A stretch of 64,000 bases of DNA from Pelomonas asaccharophilus_A (GTDB taxonomy: Bacteria; Pseudomonadota; Gammaproteobacteria; Burkholderiales; Burkholderiaceae_C): positions 744,001 through 808,000 of the forward strand of contig NZ_JAVDXV010000001.1 in NCBI RefSeq assembly GCF_031458115.1, given 5' to 3'. Positions 25,212 through 33,354 of this stretch are shown in pieces. The translations under genes were made by a program, and so were the position numbers. Numbering within the stretch: position 1 is the stretch's first letter; each line of letters begins with the position of its first letter. Under the pieces are notes generated by a model. That model was given only the letters and a program-made list of their open reading frames with translations, made no database searches and was not told where the DNA came from.

Positions 25212-26375
25212 TCACTTCACGAAGTCCTTCGCGCCGTACTCCCAACGCCACGGCGTGCCCGTCTCGCCGAGGATGAACTCCACCAGCCGCGGGAACGCGC
25301 GCTCGGCGCGCACGTCGTTGGCGAGGATGACGACGCAGCGCTGGCCCGCCTTCACGCAGACCCAGGTGTTGCCGGTGCTGTCGTTGTGCCCGCCCTTGAA
25401 GAAGGCAGGCCCCTGCGGCCCCGTGAACGTGACGACGCCCAGCCCCGCGGCCAGGTCGGCGCGACGCTGCGCGGGCGGCAGTTCGGGTTGCAGCGTCGGG
25501 AACTGCGAGGCTGTCGTGATGGGCAGGTGGGCCTTCGTCAGCTCGGCGGCACCGGCGGGTGACAGGCCCATGCCGCTGATGTAGCCGGCCGCGAAGCGCG
25601 CCATGTCGGCGATGGTGGTGTCCATGGACCCCGCCACGCGCACGCGGCTGCGCTCGTCGTGCGGCTCGGTCTTGCCTTCCTCCGTCCAGCCGTCGGCGAG
25701 GTTGGGGCGGAAGTCGGCCCGCCACATCAGGCTGGTGCGCGTCATGCCCAGCGGCGTGAAGACGCGGCGCTGCGCCTCGTCGCCGATGTCCAGCCCCAGG
25801 CCCTTCTCCAGCACGAACTGCAGCAGGATCAGCCCCTCGCCGGAGTACGCATAGCGCGTGCCGGGGTCGAAGTGCATGCGCAGCCGGCCATCGGGCTCCA
25901 GGAAGGCGAAGTTGGCAAAACCACCGCTGTGCGTCAGCAGCATGCGAGCCGTCAGCTGGCGCCAGCGCGGCTCCTTGGCGAGGTGGTGCCAGGGGCCGTA
26001 TTTGCTGTCGCGTGGGTAGTCGGGCAGCGGCTTGTCGAGGTAGCTGACCAGCGGCTTGTCCAGGTCCAGCCGCCCGGCCTCGACGAGCTGCATGACGACC
26101 TGGCCGAACACGGCCTTGGTCAGCGACGCGCCGTACATCACCGTGTCGGTCTGCAGCGGTTCGCCCGCCGCGTTGCGCTTGCCGTAGGCGGCCACGTGCA
26201 CGACGCGCCCTTCGTGGATGACGGCCAGCGCCAGGCCTTGCGCCTGTGAGGCGGCCATCAGCCGGGCGACTTCGGCGTCGATGGCGGTGCGGTCGGGAAG
26301 CGTGGGCGCCGCGACGGCGAGCAGCGGCAGGGCGGCCAAGAGGCCGGCGATGCAGGCAAGGTAGGAGCGCATCAC
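25212..26375 (-). CDS. Serine hydrolase, beta-lactamase/class C fold
   Basis: 387 residues with a signal peptide (cleavage near AVAA-P), so probably periplasmic. SxxK is SLTK in MYGASLTKAVFG, the Tyr motif is YAYSGEG (Gly replaces the usual Asn), and the third motif is KGGHND. This set fits penicillin-binding-protein-like esterases and D-aminopeptidases rather than true AmpC. The last gene of a minus-strand run behind a MarR regulator and a DUF2785 protein. Start M1, or the second Met at 26372. Confidence 0.88.
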   Translation of the reverse strand: MMRSYLACIAGLLAALPLLAVAAPTLPDRTAIDAEVARLMAASQAQGLALAVIHEGRVVHVAAYGKRNAAGEPLQTDTVMYGASLTKAVFGQVVMQLVEAGRLDLDKPLVSYLDKPLPDYPRDSKYGPWHHLAKEPRWRQLTARMLLTHSGGFANFAFLEPDGRLRMHFDPGTRYAYSGEGLILLQFVLEKGLGLDIGDEAQRRVFTPLGMTRTSLMWRADFRPNLADGWTEEGKTEPHDERSRVRVAGSMDTTIADMARFAAGYISGMGLSPAGAAELTKAHLPITTASQFPTLQPELPPAQRRADLAAGLGVVTFTGPQGPAFFKGGHNDSTGNTWVCVKAGQRCVVILANDVRAERAFPRLVEFILGETGTPWRWEYGAKDFVK

Positions 26376-26399
26376 GTCAGCCTAACGAACCCACCACCG

Positions 26400-27245
26400 C
26401 TACGGCAAGCGCCGCAGCGTCTTTTGCAACGGCGCCTGCCACGCGTCGCGCTGGGCGGTGTCGGGCACGTCCAGCACGCCGGCCAGCAGCGGCCACAGGA
26501 AGCCGCGCAGGTTGTGCAGATCGGTCATCGCGGTTTCGTCCCACGCGGTGGCCTGCTTCAGCGGCGCCAGCAGACCGTCCAGCCAGGCCTGCCAGGCGGT
26601 GGCGTCGGGCTTCAGCCACAGCTGCAACTGCAGCGCCGCGCGCGCCAGCCGCTGGCCCTCGCCGAAGCGGTAGGCGTGGCGGTGGTTGGCCAGCACCTGC
26701 GACGTGACTGCGTCCAGCAGCGCCTGGCGCTGGGCAGGCGTCAGCGCCGCATTCATGCCCAGCTGCAGGGCCAGGTCGGCGCCATGCGCCACGCCGTGGC
26801 GCCAGCCCTCGCCGGCGACGAGCCCGCGGTAGTCGCGCATACCCACCAGATAGCGCGCCGCGCGCGCCACCAGTTCGGCGCGCTGCTCGGCCGTCATGAA
26901 GGGTTGAAGCCGGTCCGCGCGCGCCACCTCGGCCAGCGTCAGCACCGCGAACGGCTGGTGCACGCCGGCGGCGTCGGGCGGCGCATCCAGCACGGCGACG
27001 AGGTCGGCGCGCAGGCGCTGCAGCGTGGCCGCCTGCAGCTTGGCCGCGCGCGACCAGGCGGACAGCTGCTCGAACGCGATGTCGTCGCGCAGCCGTGGGT
27101 CGGGGTGGGCCAGGCAGGGCAGCAGCGCAACGGCCAGGTGCTGGATGCGGGTGGCGTCGGTCTCGGTCTTCAGGTCGGCGGGCGGTGCGCAGGTCTGCGC
27201 GATGGCGGGCAGGTGCAGGGCGAGGGCGAGCAGGGCGATGCGCAT
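26400..27245 (-). CDS. DUF2785 family exported protein
   Basis: 281 residues with a signal peptide (MRIALLALALHLPAIAQ). DUF2785 features are RDDIAFEQLSAWSR near the start, PFAVLTLAEVARADR in the middle, and the strong GMRDYRGLVAGEGWRHGVAHGADLALQL. The protein is almost all alpha-helical. The function of the family is unknown. An ATG 42 bases further upstream would lose the signal peptide. It lies 38 bases downstream of the MarR gene. Confidence 0.85.
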   Translation of the reverse strand: MRIALLALALHLPAIAQTCAPPADLKTETDATRIQHLAVALLPCLAHPDPRLRDDIAFEQLSAWSRAAKLQAATLQRLRADLVAVLDAPPDAAGVHQPFAVLTLAEVARADRLQPFMTAEQRAELVARAARYLVGMRDYRGLVAGEGWRHGVAHGADLALQLGMNAALTPAQRQALLDAVTSQVLANHRHAYRFGEGQRLARAALQLQLWLKPDATAWQAWLDGLLAPLKQATAWDETAMTDLHNLRGFLWPLLAGVLDVPDTAQRDAWQAPLQKTLRRLP

Positions 27246-27283
27246 GGCCGCAGTAGCGCATGCCTTGCGCGCCACGGCAAAAG

Positions 27284-27760
27284 TCACTCGGCCGCGGCTT
27301 CGAGATTGGTGCGCAGCCGCGCCAGCATGGCCAGCAGCTGGGCCAGTTCGGCATCGCTGAAGCCTTGCACCGCGGCCTGTGCCAGTTGCTCGCTGTGGCG
27401 GCGCAGCCGGCGGTGCAAGGCTTGGCCGGCCTCGGTCAGCGCCAGCCGCTGCGTGCGGCGGTCGGCCGCGTCGGCGCTGGAGACGATGAGGCCGCGCTCC
27501 TTCAGCAACGCGATCAGCCGCGCGATCTGCGCCTTGTCGCGGCCGCTGCGCTGCACCAGGTCGGTCTGCGTCGAGCCGGGATTGCGGCCGAAGAAGCCCA
27601 GCGCCTTGGCCTCCATGTGCGTCAGCGCGACCGCGTCCTCTGCCGCCACTTCGCGCGGCTGCCGGCCGCGGTGCAGGTGAAGCACCGTGTGCAGCTGGTC
27701 GAAGATCTCCCCCGCCGGCGTCAGGGATTTTGAGTTGACTTTATCAACTGTCTTGTTCAT
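27284..27760 (-). CDS. MarR family transcriptional regulator
   Basis: 158 residues, a winged-helix dimer that usually represses its own promoter and a divergent gene and is released by a small ligand. The wing and recognition helix are in DLVQRSGRDKAQIARLIALLKERGLI and SADAADRRTQRLALTEAG. ATG 27760 was chosen; 27772 is an alternative. It is divergent from a siderophore-interacting protein gene, and its first codons contain one of two repeated operator-like sites. Confidence 0.9.
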   Translation of the reverse strand: MNKTVDKVNSKSLTPAGEIFDQLHTVLHLHRGRQPREVAAEDAVALTHMEAKALGFFGRNPGSTQTDLVQRSGRDKAQIARLIALLKERGLIVSSADAADRRTQRLALTEAGQALHRRLRRHSEQLAQAAVQGFSDAELAQLLAMLARLRTNLEAAAE

Positions 27761-27779
27761 GATGGATGACATTATCAAC
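27734..27779. promoter_or_regulatory. Paired operator-like sites between MarR and siderophore genes
   Basis: TGAC(T/A)TTATCAAC occurs at 27736-27748 and 27767-27779, exactly 31 bases apart, so both face the same side of the helix. The first is the centre of the palindrome GTTGACTTTATCAAC and lies inside the MarR start. A plus-strand promoter is possible: TTGACT (27735-27740), 17 bases, then CATGAT (27758-27763). If used, MarR bound here would block it. Confidence 0.55.
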
Positions 27780-27792
27780 CAGTGCAAGATTC

Positions 27793-28554
27793 ATGTTGTC
27801 CGATCAAACGCCAGTCCGCCGCGTGCAGCGCGTGCGGCATGAGATCCAGCGCCGCGAGCTGATCGTCACCGATGTGCAGCGCCGCGACGGCCGATTCGTC
27901 GTCGTCACGTTGCGGGGCGAGTCGCTGCGCAGCTTCGTGTCCAGCTCCTTCGACGACCATGTGAAGCTGATGCTGCCCGACCCCGATGCAGGCGAGGGCG
28001 CCCTGCTGATGCGCGACTACACGCCGCGCGCTTTCGACACCGCACGCGGCGAGCTGGTGCTGGAATTCGCGGTGCATGGCAGCGGCCCGTTCAGCGGCTG
28101 GGCCGAGCAGGCCGCGCCGGGCCAGACGCTGACGGTGGCCGGCCCGCGTGGCTCCATGGTCATCCCCGTGGACTACGACTGGCATTGGCTGGTGGGCGAC
28201 GACACCGCCTGGCCGGCAATCGCGCGGCGGCTGGAGGAGCTGCCGGCGGATGCCCGCGTGTCGCTGTGGCTGCTGATGGACGACCTGCCCACGCTGCCCG
28301 CACGCCGGCCCGCGGCGCTGGATCTGCACCTGGCGGCCACGCCCGAGGCGCTGCTGCAAGGGCTGCGCGGCGCGGCGCTGCCGGCGGGCGAGGGCTTTGT
28401 CTGGTGCGCCGGCGAGGCGCACACGATGGCGCAGGCGCGCGAGCTGCTGCTGCGCGACAAGGGCCACCCCAAGGAGGCGCTGAAGGTGGCCGCCTACTGG
28501 AAGGCCGGTGCGGTGGCCTACCACGCCCGGCTGGACGAAGAAGCGGCCGCCTGA
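27793..28554 (+). CDS. Siderophore-interacting protein (FAD-binding)
   Basis: 253 residues of the SIP/ViuB family, cytoplasmic flavoproteins that reduce ferric-siderophores to release iron. RDYTPRAFD is the FAD-binding RxYT motif, FAVHGSGPFSGWAEQA and GPRGSM bind the flavin pyrophosphate, and GEAHTMAQARELLLRDKG with VAAYWKAG form the C-terminal NADPH-like domain. ATG 27793 gives the usual N-terminus; earlier starts overlap the MarR region. No siderophore synthesis or receptor genes are nearby. Confidence 0.92.
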   Translation: MLSDQTPVRRVQRVRHEIQRRELIVTDVQRRDGRFVVVTLRGESLRSFVSSSFDDHVKLMLPDPDAGEGALLMRDYTPRAFDTARGELVLEFAVHGSGPFSGWAEQAAPGQTLTVAGPRGSMVIPVDYDWHWLVGDDTAWPAIARRLEELPADARVSLWLLMDDLPTLPARRPAALDLHLAATPEALLQGLRGAALPAGEGFVWCAGEAHTMAQARELLLRDKGHPKEALKVAAYWKAGAVAYHARLDEEAAA

Positions 28555-28561
28555 GGCCCGT

Positions 28562-29716
28562 TCAAGGCTTCGGGTAGGTGCCGGCGACGAGGATGTCGCG
28601 CGTCACGTTCGTCAGCTCGCGGTGGCCGCAGAAGGCCATGCTGACGTCCAGTTCCTTGTGCAGCATCTGCAGCATCTTGGTGACGCCGGCCTCACCCATC
28701 GCGCCCAGGCCGTAGACCATCGCGCGGCCCACCATCGTGCCCTTGGCGCCCAGCGCCCAGGCCTTCAGCACGTCCTGGCCGGAGCGGATGCCGCCATCCA
28801 TCCAGACCTCGATCTGGTGGCCCACCTCGGCCACGATGGCCGGCAGCGCGTGGATGCTGCTGGGCGCGCCGTCCAGCTGGCGGCCGCCGTGGTTGCTGAC
28901 GACAATGGCGTCGGCGCCGGCCTGCACGGCCAGCTTGGCGTCTTCCACCTCCATGATGCCCTTCAGGATGAGCTTGCCGCCCCATTGCTGCTTGACCCAG
29001 GCGATGTCCGCCCAGCTCAGGCGCGGGTCGAACTGCTCGTTGGTCCAGGCCGAGAGGGACCGCATGTCGCTGACGCCCTTCACATGGCCCACCAGGTTGC
29101 GGAAGGTGTGGCGCTTCGTGCCCGCCATGCCCAGCACCCAGCGCGGCTTGGTGGCCAGGTTCAGGATGTTCTTCAGCGTGGGCCGCGGCGGCGCGGTCAG
29201 GCCGTTCTTCAGGTCCTTGTGGCGCTGGCCGATGACCTGCAGGTCCAGCGTCAGCACCAGCGCCGAGCACTTGGCGGCCTTGCAGCGGTCGATCATGCGC
29301 GCCATCGCGTCGCGGTCGCGCATCATGTAGAGCTGGAACCAGAACGGCGACGAGGTGTTCTCGGCGATGTCCTCGATGGAGCAGATGCTCATCGTCGACA
29401 GCGTGAACGGGATGCCGAACTTCTCGGCCGCACGCGCGGCGTGGATCTCGCCGTCGGCGTGCTGCATGCCGGTCAGCCCGACGGGCGCGATGGCCACGGG
29501 CATCTTGGCGTCCTGGCCGATCATCTTCACGGCCGTGCTGCGGCCTTCCATGTTCACCGCCACGCGCTGGCGCAGCTTGATGGCCTGGAAGTCGGCCTCG
29601 TTGGCGCGGTAGGTGGTCTCGGTCCAGGAGCCGGAGTCGGCGTAGTCGTAGAACATGCGCGGCACGCGCTTCTCGGCGAGTTGGCGCAGGTCTTCGACGC
29701 AGGTGATGACGGGCAT
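28562..29716 (-). CDS. lldD: FMN-dependent L-lactate/alpha-hydroxy-acid dehydrogenase
   Basis: 384 residues of the FMN-dependent alpha-hydroxy-acid oxidase family; LldD oxidises L-lactate to pyruvate and passes electrons to the respiratory chain. The active-site signature SNHGGRQLDG holds the catalytic His, DGGIRSGQDVLKA and GRAMVYGLGA bind FMN phosphate, and YDYADSGSWTE is the conserved start. Length is that of LldD. No lldR/lldP partners are adjacent, so another 2-hydroxy acid is possible. It converges with the siderophore gene, seven bases away. Confidence 0.9.
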   Translation of the reverse strand: MPVITCVEDLRQLAEKRVPRMFYDYADSGSWTETTYRANEADFQAIKLRQRVAVNMEGRSTAVKMIGQDAKMPVAIAPVGLTGMQHADGEIHAARAAEKFGIPFTLSTMSICSIEDIAENTSSPFWFQLYMMRDRDAMARMIDRCKAAKCSALVLTLDLQVIGQRHKDLKNGLTAPPRPTLKNILNLATKPRWVLGMAGTKRHTFRNLVGHVKGVSDMRSLSAWTNEQFDPRLSWADIAWVKQQWGGKLILKGIMEVEDAKLAVQAGADAIVVSNHGGRQLDGAPSSIHALPAIVAEVGHQIEVWMDGGIRSGQDVLKAWALGAKGTMVGRAMVYGLGAMGEAGVTKMLQMLHKELDVSMAFCGHRELTNVTRDILVAGTYPKP

Positions 29717-29831
29717 GGCAGGGCAGGGTTGGGCGTGCAGCGGTGGATTCTCGGCTGCATCGGCGACCCCGTGGACGCGGGCCGCGAGTTCTCAGCCCCT
29801 TGAGTGTTTGCGCCCCGGGCGGCGCGGCGGC

Positions 29832-30587
29832 TCAGAAGTCCAGCGTCGTCGGCCCGGCGTCGCGCGATGGCGGGCGCAGGTACTGGCCCAGCGTGCCGGC
29901 CACGGCCACGACGACGCCGGCCGCCAGCTGGCCGGCCTGGCGCCAGCGCCGCGGCGGCGGCTCGCGGCGCGGTCGGGCCTGCGTGGCCGCGTGCACCAGC
30001 GCCAGCTCCTGCTGGCGTTCATTGAGCAGGTAGACCAGCCGGTGCGGGTCGGCAAAGCGCACGGACAGCGCGCGCACGGCCTTCAGCTCGCGCCGCTGCA
30101 CGCGCACGCCCTGCGGCCGCAGCGCGCAGCCCAGCGTGCGGCTGCGCAGGTACAGCGCCTTGGCGGCCAGCCGGTCGGGCAGGCAGCCCACGCCGGCGAA
30201 CAGGCAGCTGGCCAGGTTGAAGCAGGCCTCCGCATGGCCCAGCGCGGCGGCGGCCACATAGGCCTGCAGGCCGCGGTCCTCGTCGGTGGGTCCGCCGCGG
30301 CCGGTCATCAGCACGCGGCCCAGCTGGAAGTGGCCGATGGCGCTGCCGTTCGCGGCGGCGCGCTCCAGCAGCGCGCGCGCCTGCACCGGGTCGGCAGGCA
30401 GGCCCAGGCCTTCGAGTTGGCACAGGCCCAGCATCGCAACGCCGTCGTGGTCGCCGGTCTCGGCGGCAGCGCGGAACCAGCCGGCCGCGCGCCGGTAGTC
30501 CGGCGGCGTGGCGTGGAACAGCGCCAGCCCCTGCTGCAGGGGCTGGACCGCGATGGGCATGCCGGGGGGCGAGGCTCGGTGATGCAT
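29832..30587 (-). CDS. Sel1-repeat protein with C-terminal membrane helix
   Basis: 251 residues. At least three Sel1-like TPR repeats are visible (AAAETGDHDGVAMLGLCQLEG, LLERAAANGSAIGHFQLGRVL, YVAAAALGHAEACFNLASCLF, each quoted in part), a scaffold for protein contacts. A single hydrophobic segment (QLAAGVVVAVAGTLGQYL) lies near the C-terminus, so the repeats probably face the cytoplasm. Start at MHHRASPP; an upstream ATG at 30656 is less likely. Specific partners are unknown. Confidence 0.75.
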   Translation of the reverse strand: MHHRASPPGMPIAVQPLQQGLALFHATPPDYRRAAGWFRAAAETGDHDGVAMLGLCQLEGLGLPADPVQARALLERAAANGSAIGHFQLGRVLMTGRGGPTDEDRGLQAYVAAAALGHAEACFNLASCLFAGVGCLPDRLAAKALYLRSRTLGCALRPQGVRVQRRELKAVRALSVRFADPHRLVYLLNERQQELALVHAATQARPRREPPPRRWRQAGQLAAGVVVAVAGTLGQYLRPPSRDAGPTTLDF

Positions 30588-30672
30588 GGAGCCCGGATTG
30601 TTGTGGCGGCCCGCGCCGCGGCCCGGCCGGCGGCCGTGAGAAATCTCACGAACCATCGGCGCGCGAACGTTG

Positions 30673-31776
30673 TCAGCGGCGCGCCACCTGCCAGGCGCGC
30701 GCCGTCGGCACGATGCGCGGGTCGTAGCCGCCGGCGATCAGCGCGCGGCCATCGGGCAGCGCGGTCGCGGTGCTGAACGACAGCTCGTCGCCGATGGCGC
30801 CGCGCAGCGTCGTGAAGGCCGGCGTGCCGGGCGTCCAGACCTCCACATCGTTCGCGTTGCCGGCGATCAGCACGTCGCCACTGGCCAGCACGGCGGCCGC
30901 GGCGGCGATCTTGTACCGCGGGTGGGCCAGCGCCGGACCGGGCTCGAAGCGGCCGGTGGCCGGGTCCCAGATCTCGGTGCTGGCCAGGCGGCGCCCTTCC
31001 TCGCAGTTGGGAGAGCCGGCGATGACCATCACGCGGCCGTCCTGCAGTGCCAGCGCGGCCAGCTTGCAGCGCGGCTCGCGCAGCGAACCGGTGGGCGTGA
31101 AGCGGCCGCTGGCCGGGTCGTAGATCTCGGCGCTGGCCGTGGCCCGGTGGCGGCCCACCAGCCCGCCCACCAGCAGCACGCGGCCGTCGCGCAGGCGCAC
31201 GGCGCCATGGTGGGCGCGCGGGCTTTGCATTGCGCCGGCCGGGGCGAGGCGGCCGGTGGCCGGGTCGAACAGTTCCGTCGCGGCCGTGGGCTGGTTGGTG
31301 CGCTGCGCGCCGCCGGCGATCAGCACGCGGCCGTCGGCCAGCGGCGTGGCGGTGCCGTCCATGCGCGGCGTGGCCATGGCGGGCGCGGGCGTGAAGCGGC
31401 GCGTGGCGGGGTCGAACACCTCCACCGAGTCGGTCACGGCGGCGCCGGTCCAGCCGCCCGCCACCAGCACGCGGCCGTCGGGCAGCGGCGCCGCGGTATG
31501 GGCCACGCGGGCCTCGCGCATCGTGCCGGCCGGCGCATGGCGGCCGGTGGCCGGGTCGAACAGCTCGGCCGAGCGCTGCACGCCGTCGCAGTTGGCCTGC
31601 GCGCAGCCGCCACTGAGCAGTACCAGGCCTTGCGCCGTGGCCGTGGCCTGGTGGGCAGCGCGGGCGCTCAGCATGGCCGTGGCGTTGCTGACGCTGAGTA
31701 GCGTGGCGGTGGGCGAGGGGGCGGCGACTAGCGTGGCGGCGGGCGCCAGCCACAGGGCGAATGCAAAGGCCTTCAT
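30673..31776 (-). CDS. Exported Kelch-repeat protein
   Basis: 367 residues with a signal peptide (MKAFAFALWLAPAATLVAA). Six or seven Kelch-type blades are visible, each with a DGRVLVAGG-like strand followed by a FDPATGR(F/L)-like strand, making a beta-propeller. Such secreted Kelch proteins of Burkholderiales bind carbohydrates or proteins; no catalytic motif is seen. Start chosen at the signal peptide; a long upstream extension in the same frame is spurious. It is 85 bases upstream of the Sel1 gene on the same strand. Confidence 0.85.
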   Translation of the reverse strand: MKAFAFALWLAPAATLVAAPSPTATLLSVSNATAMLSARAAHQATATAQGLVLLSGGCAQANCDGVQRSAELFDPATGRHAPAGTMREARVAHTAAPLPDGRVLVAGGWTGAAVTDSVEVFDPATRRFTPAPAMATPRMDGTATPLADGRVLIAGGAQRTNQPTAATELFDPATGRLAPAGAMQSPRAHHGAVRLRDGRVLLVGGLVGRHRATASAEIYDPASGRFTPTGSLREPRCKLAALALQDGRVMVIAGSPNCEEGRRLASTEIWDPATGRFEPGPALAHPRYKIAAAAAVLASGDVLIAGNANDVEVWTPGTPAFTTLRGAIGDELSFSTATALPDGRALIAGGYDPRIVPTARAWQVARR

Positions 31777-31870
31777 GCGTAGCAGGTCGCCGCGAGGCGC
31801 CGGGTGGTGGGGCGCCCATGTTGCCCGCGAGCTGCCGCGCGTCCAAGCCCCACGGTGCTGTAATTGCGCC

Positions 31871-32221
31871 ATGAGCTTCCAAGCCCTTGCCGACCACGCC
31901 CTCTCGCTGCCGGGAGCCACGCAGGACGTCAAGTGGGGCGCCGACTGGGTGGCCAGCGTGGGCGCCAAGATGTTCTTCGTCGCCGGGCCGCACCCGGGCC
32001 CGTTCACGGGCTGCAGCTTCAAGGTCGACGAGCACCGCTTCCTGGAGCTGACCGGGCTGCCCGGCCTCAAGCCCGCGCCCTACGCGGCGCGCTACCACTG
32101 GGTGGCCGTGGAGAACGCAAAGGCGCTGCCGCTGTCGGAGCTGAAGGCGCTGGTGACGCGCTCGCACGAGCTGGTGGCGGGCAAGCTGCCGAAGAAGAAG
32201 CGGGTGGAACTGGGGATCTAG
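31871..32221 (+). CDS. MmcQ/YjbR family protein
   Basis: 116 residues with the CyaY-like fold of MmcQ/YjbR. LPGATQDVKWGADWVASVGAKMFFV, quoted in part, and the closing ELVAGKLPKKKR are characteristic. E. coli YjbR is a small DNA-binding protein of unclear role. Start ATG 31871 gives the conserved MSFQALADHALSLPG. Divergent from the Kelch gene and convergent with the GntR gene. Confidence 0.9.
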   Translation: MSFQALADHALSLPGATQDVKWGADWVASVGAKMFFVAGPHPGPFTGCSFKVDEHRFLELTGLPGLKPAPYAARYHWVAVENAKALPLSELKALVTRSHELVAGKLPKKKRVELGI

Positions 32222-32243
32222 GAACCCTCTGCCGCGCAGGCTC

Positions 32244-32954
32244 CTAGCGGCCGGCCGCCGACCGCTCGCGCGCCTCGTGCAGCGTGGCCAGCGTGATCTT
32301 GCGCACCTCGGCCTTGCTCTGCTCCACATGGCTGCGCAGCAGCATCTGCGCCTGGTCGACCTTGCGCTGCATGACGGCGCGCAGGATCTTGCCGTGCTCG
32401 GTGTAGGTGGCCTCGATGCGGTGGCCGCGCGTGAAGTCCAGGTGCCGGATGATGCGGATGCGCTCGGTCACGTCCCAGTGCACGCGGGCCATCTCGGCGT
32501 TGCCGGCGGCGCGCACCAGCGTCGCGTGGAAGGCCTCGTCCAGCTGGCCCACCTCGCGGCCGTCGGTCAGCCGCTCGGCGGCGGGCACCAGCCAGATGGC
32601 CTTCAGCGACTCAAGCTCCGGCGGCGGCGTGCCGGTGTGGGCGCACAGCTTTGCCACCGCGGCCAGCTCCAGGATGATGCGCAGGTCGTAGAGCTGCTCC
32701 AGCCGGCCGAAGTCGATGGGCCGCACGGACCAGCCGGCCTTGGCCTCCACGTCGAGAAAGCCCTCGTTGCGCAGCCTGAACAAGGCCTCGCGCACCGGCG
32801 TGCGGCTGACGCCCAGGCGCAGGCCCAGCTCGGCCTCGGAGAAGCGATCGCCGGGCACCAGCTGGAAGTCGTTCAGCTCGGCCTTGAGCCGGGCATAGAC
32901 CTGCTCGGCCAGGTTGGGCCGGGCCGGCGTGGGGGAATCAACTGCAACCCGCAT
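32244..32954 (-). CDS. GntR family regulator (FCD/FadR subfamily)
   Basis: 236 residues: an N-terminal winged helix (QVYARLKAELNDFQLVPGDRF, quoted in part, then GLRLGVSRTPVREALFRL) and a C-terminal all-helical FCD ligand domain, with metal-site residues in LDEAFHATLVRAAGN and LLRSHVEQSK. FCD regulators usually sense organic acids. It is the last gene of the eight-gene atz/hpx-like operon, ten bases behind the atzH/hpxZ-like gene. It probably controls that operon through the inverted repeat at 39636-39658. Confidence 0.9.
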   Translation of the reverse strand: MRVAVDSPTPARPNLAEQVYARLKAELNDFQLVPGDRFSEAELGLRLGVSRTPVREALFRLRNEGFLDVEAKAGWSVRPIDFGRLEQLYDLRIILELAAVAKLCAHTGTPPPELESLKAIWLVPAAERLTDGREVGQLDEAFHATLVRAAGNAEMARVHWDVTERIRIIRHLDFTRGHRIEATYTEHGKILRAVMQRKVDQAQMLLRSHVEQSKAEVRKITLATLHEARERSAAGR

Positions 32955-32964
32955 GCGATCGATC

Positions 32965-33354
32965 TTAGCGAGCGGGTGGTGTGAGCAGGCTCACGTGCGC
33001 GGCGACGACTTTCCAACCGTCGGGCATGCGCACCCAGGTCTGGCTTTGCCGGCCTATGGCCGGGTTGCCGTCGCGGTGGAACTCGGTCATCGCGGTGGCG
33101 AAGTCGCGGCCGTAGGTGGTGATGACGGTGCGGCTCAAGGAGCGCGCCAGCCCGGCCGGCGAACGCGCCGCGCGGAAGGCCTGGATCTCGGCATAGCCCA
33201 GCAGGTTCTCGCCGGTGCCGTAGCGCACGGTGTGCGGCGAGTTCCAGAACAGCGCGTCCAGCACGTCGACCTTGTTGTTGACGAGCGCGTCTTCGTACGC
33301 GTCGAACATCGCTTGCATCTCGGCCAGCACGTCAGGAAGGTTGATGTCGGTCAT
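32965..33354 (-). CDS. hpxZ: AtzH/HpxZ-like protein (DUF3225)
   Basis: 129 residues with the SnoaL/NTF2-like cone fold of DUF3225. WNSPHTVRYGTGENLLGY and TYGRDFATAMTEFHRDG are the recognisable parts. Relatives are HpxZ of the Klebsiella oxalurate pathway and AtzH of the cyanuric acid pathway, a small hydrolase that relieves a dead-end intermediate. It overlaps the amidase gene (ATGA) and precedes the GntR gene. The exact substrate is not determined by sequence. Confidence 0.85.
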   Translation of the reverse strand: MTDINLPDVLAEMQAMFDAYEDALVNNKVDVLDALFWNSPHTVRYGTGENLLGYAEIQAFRAARSPAGLARSLSRTVITTYGRDFATAMTEFHRDGNPAIGRQSQTWVRMPDGWKVVAAHVSLLTPPAR

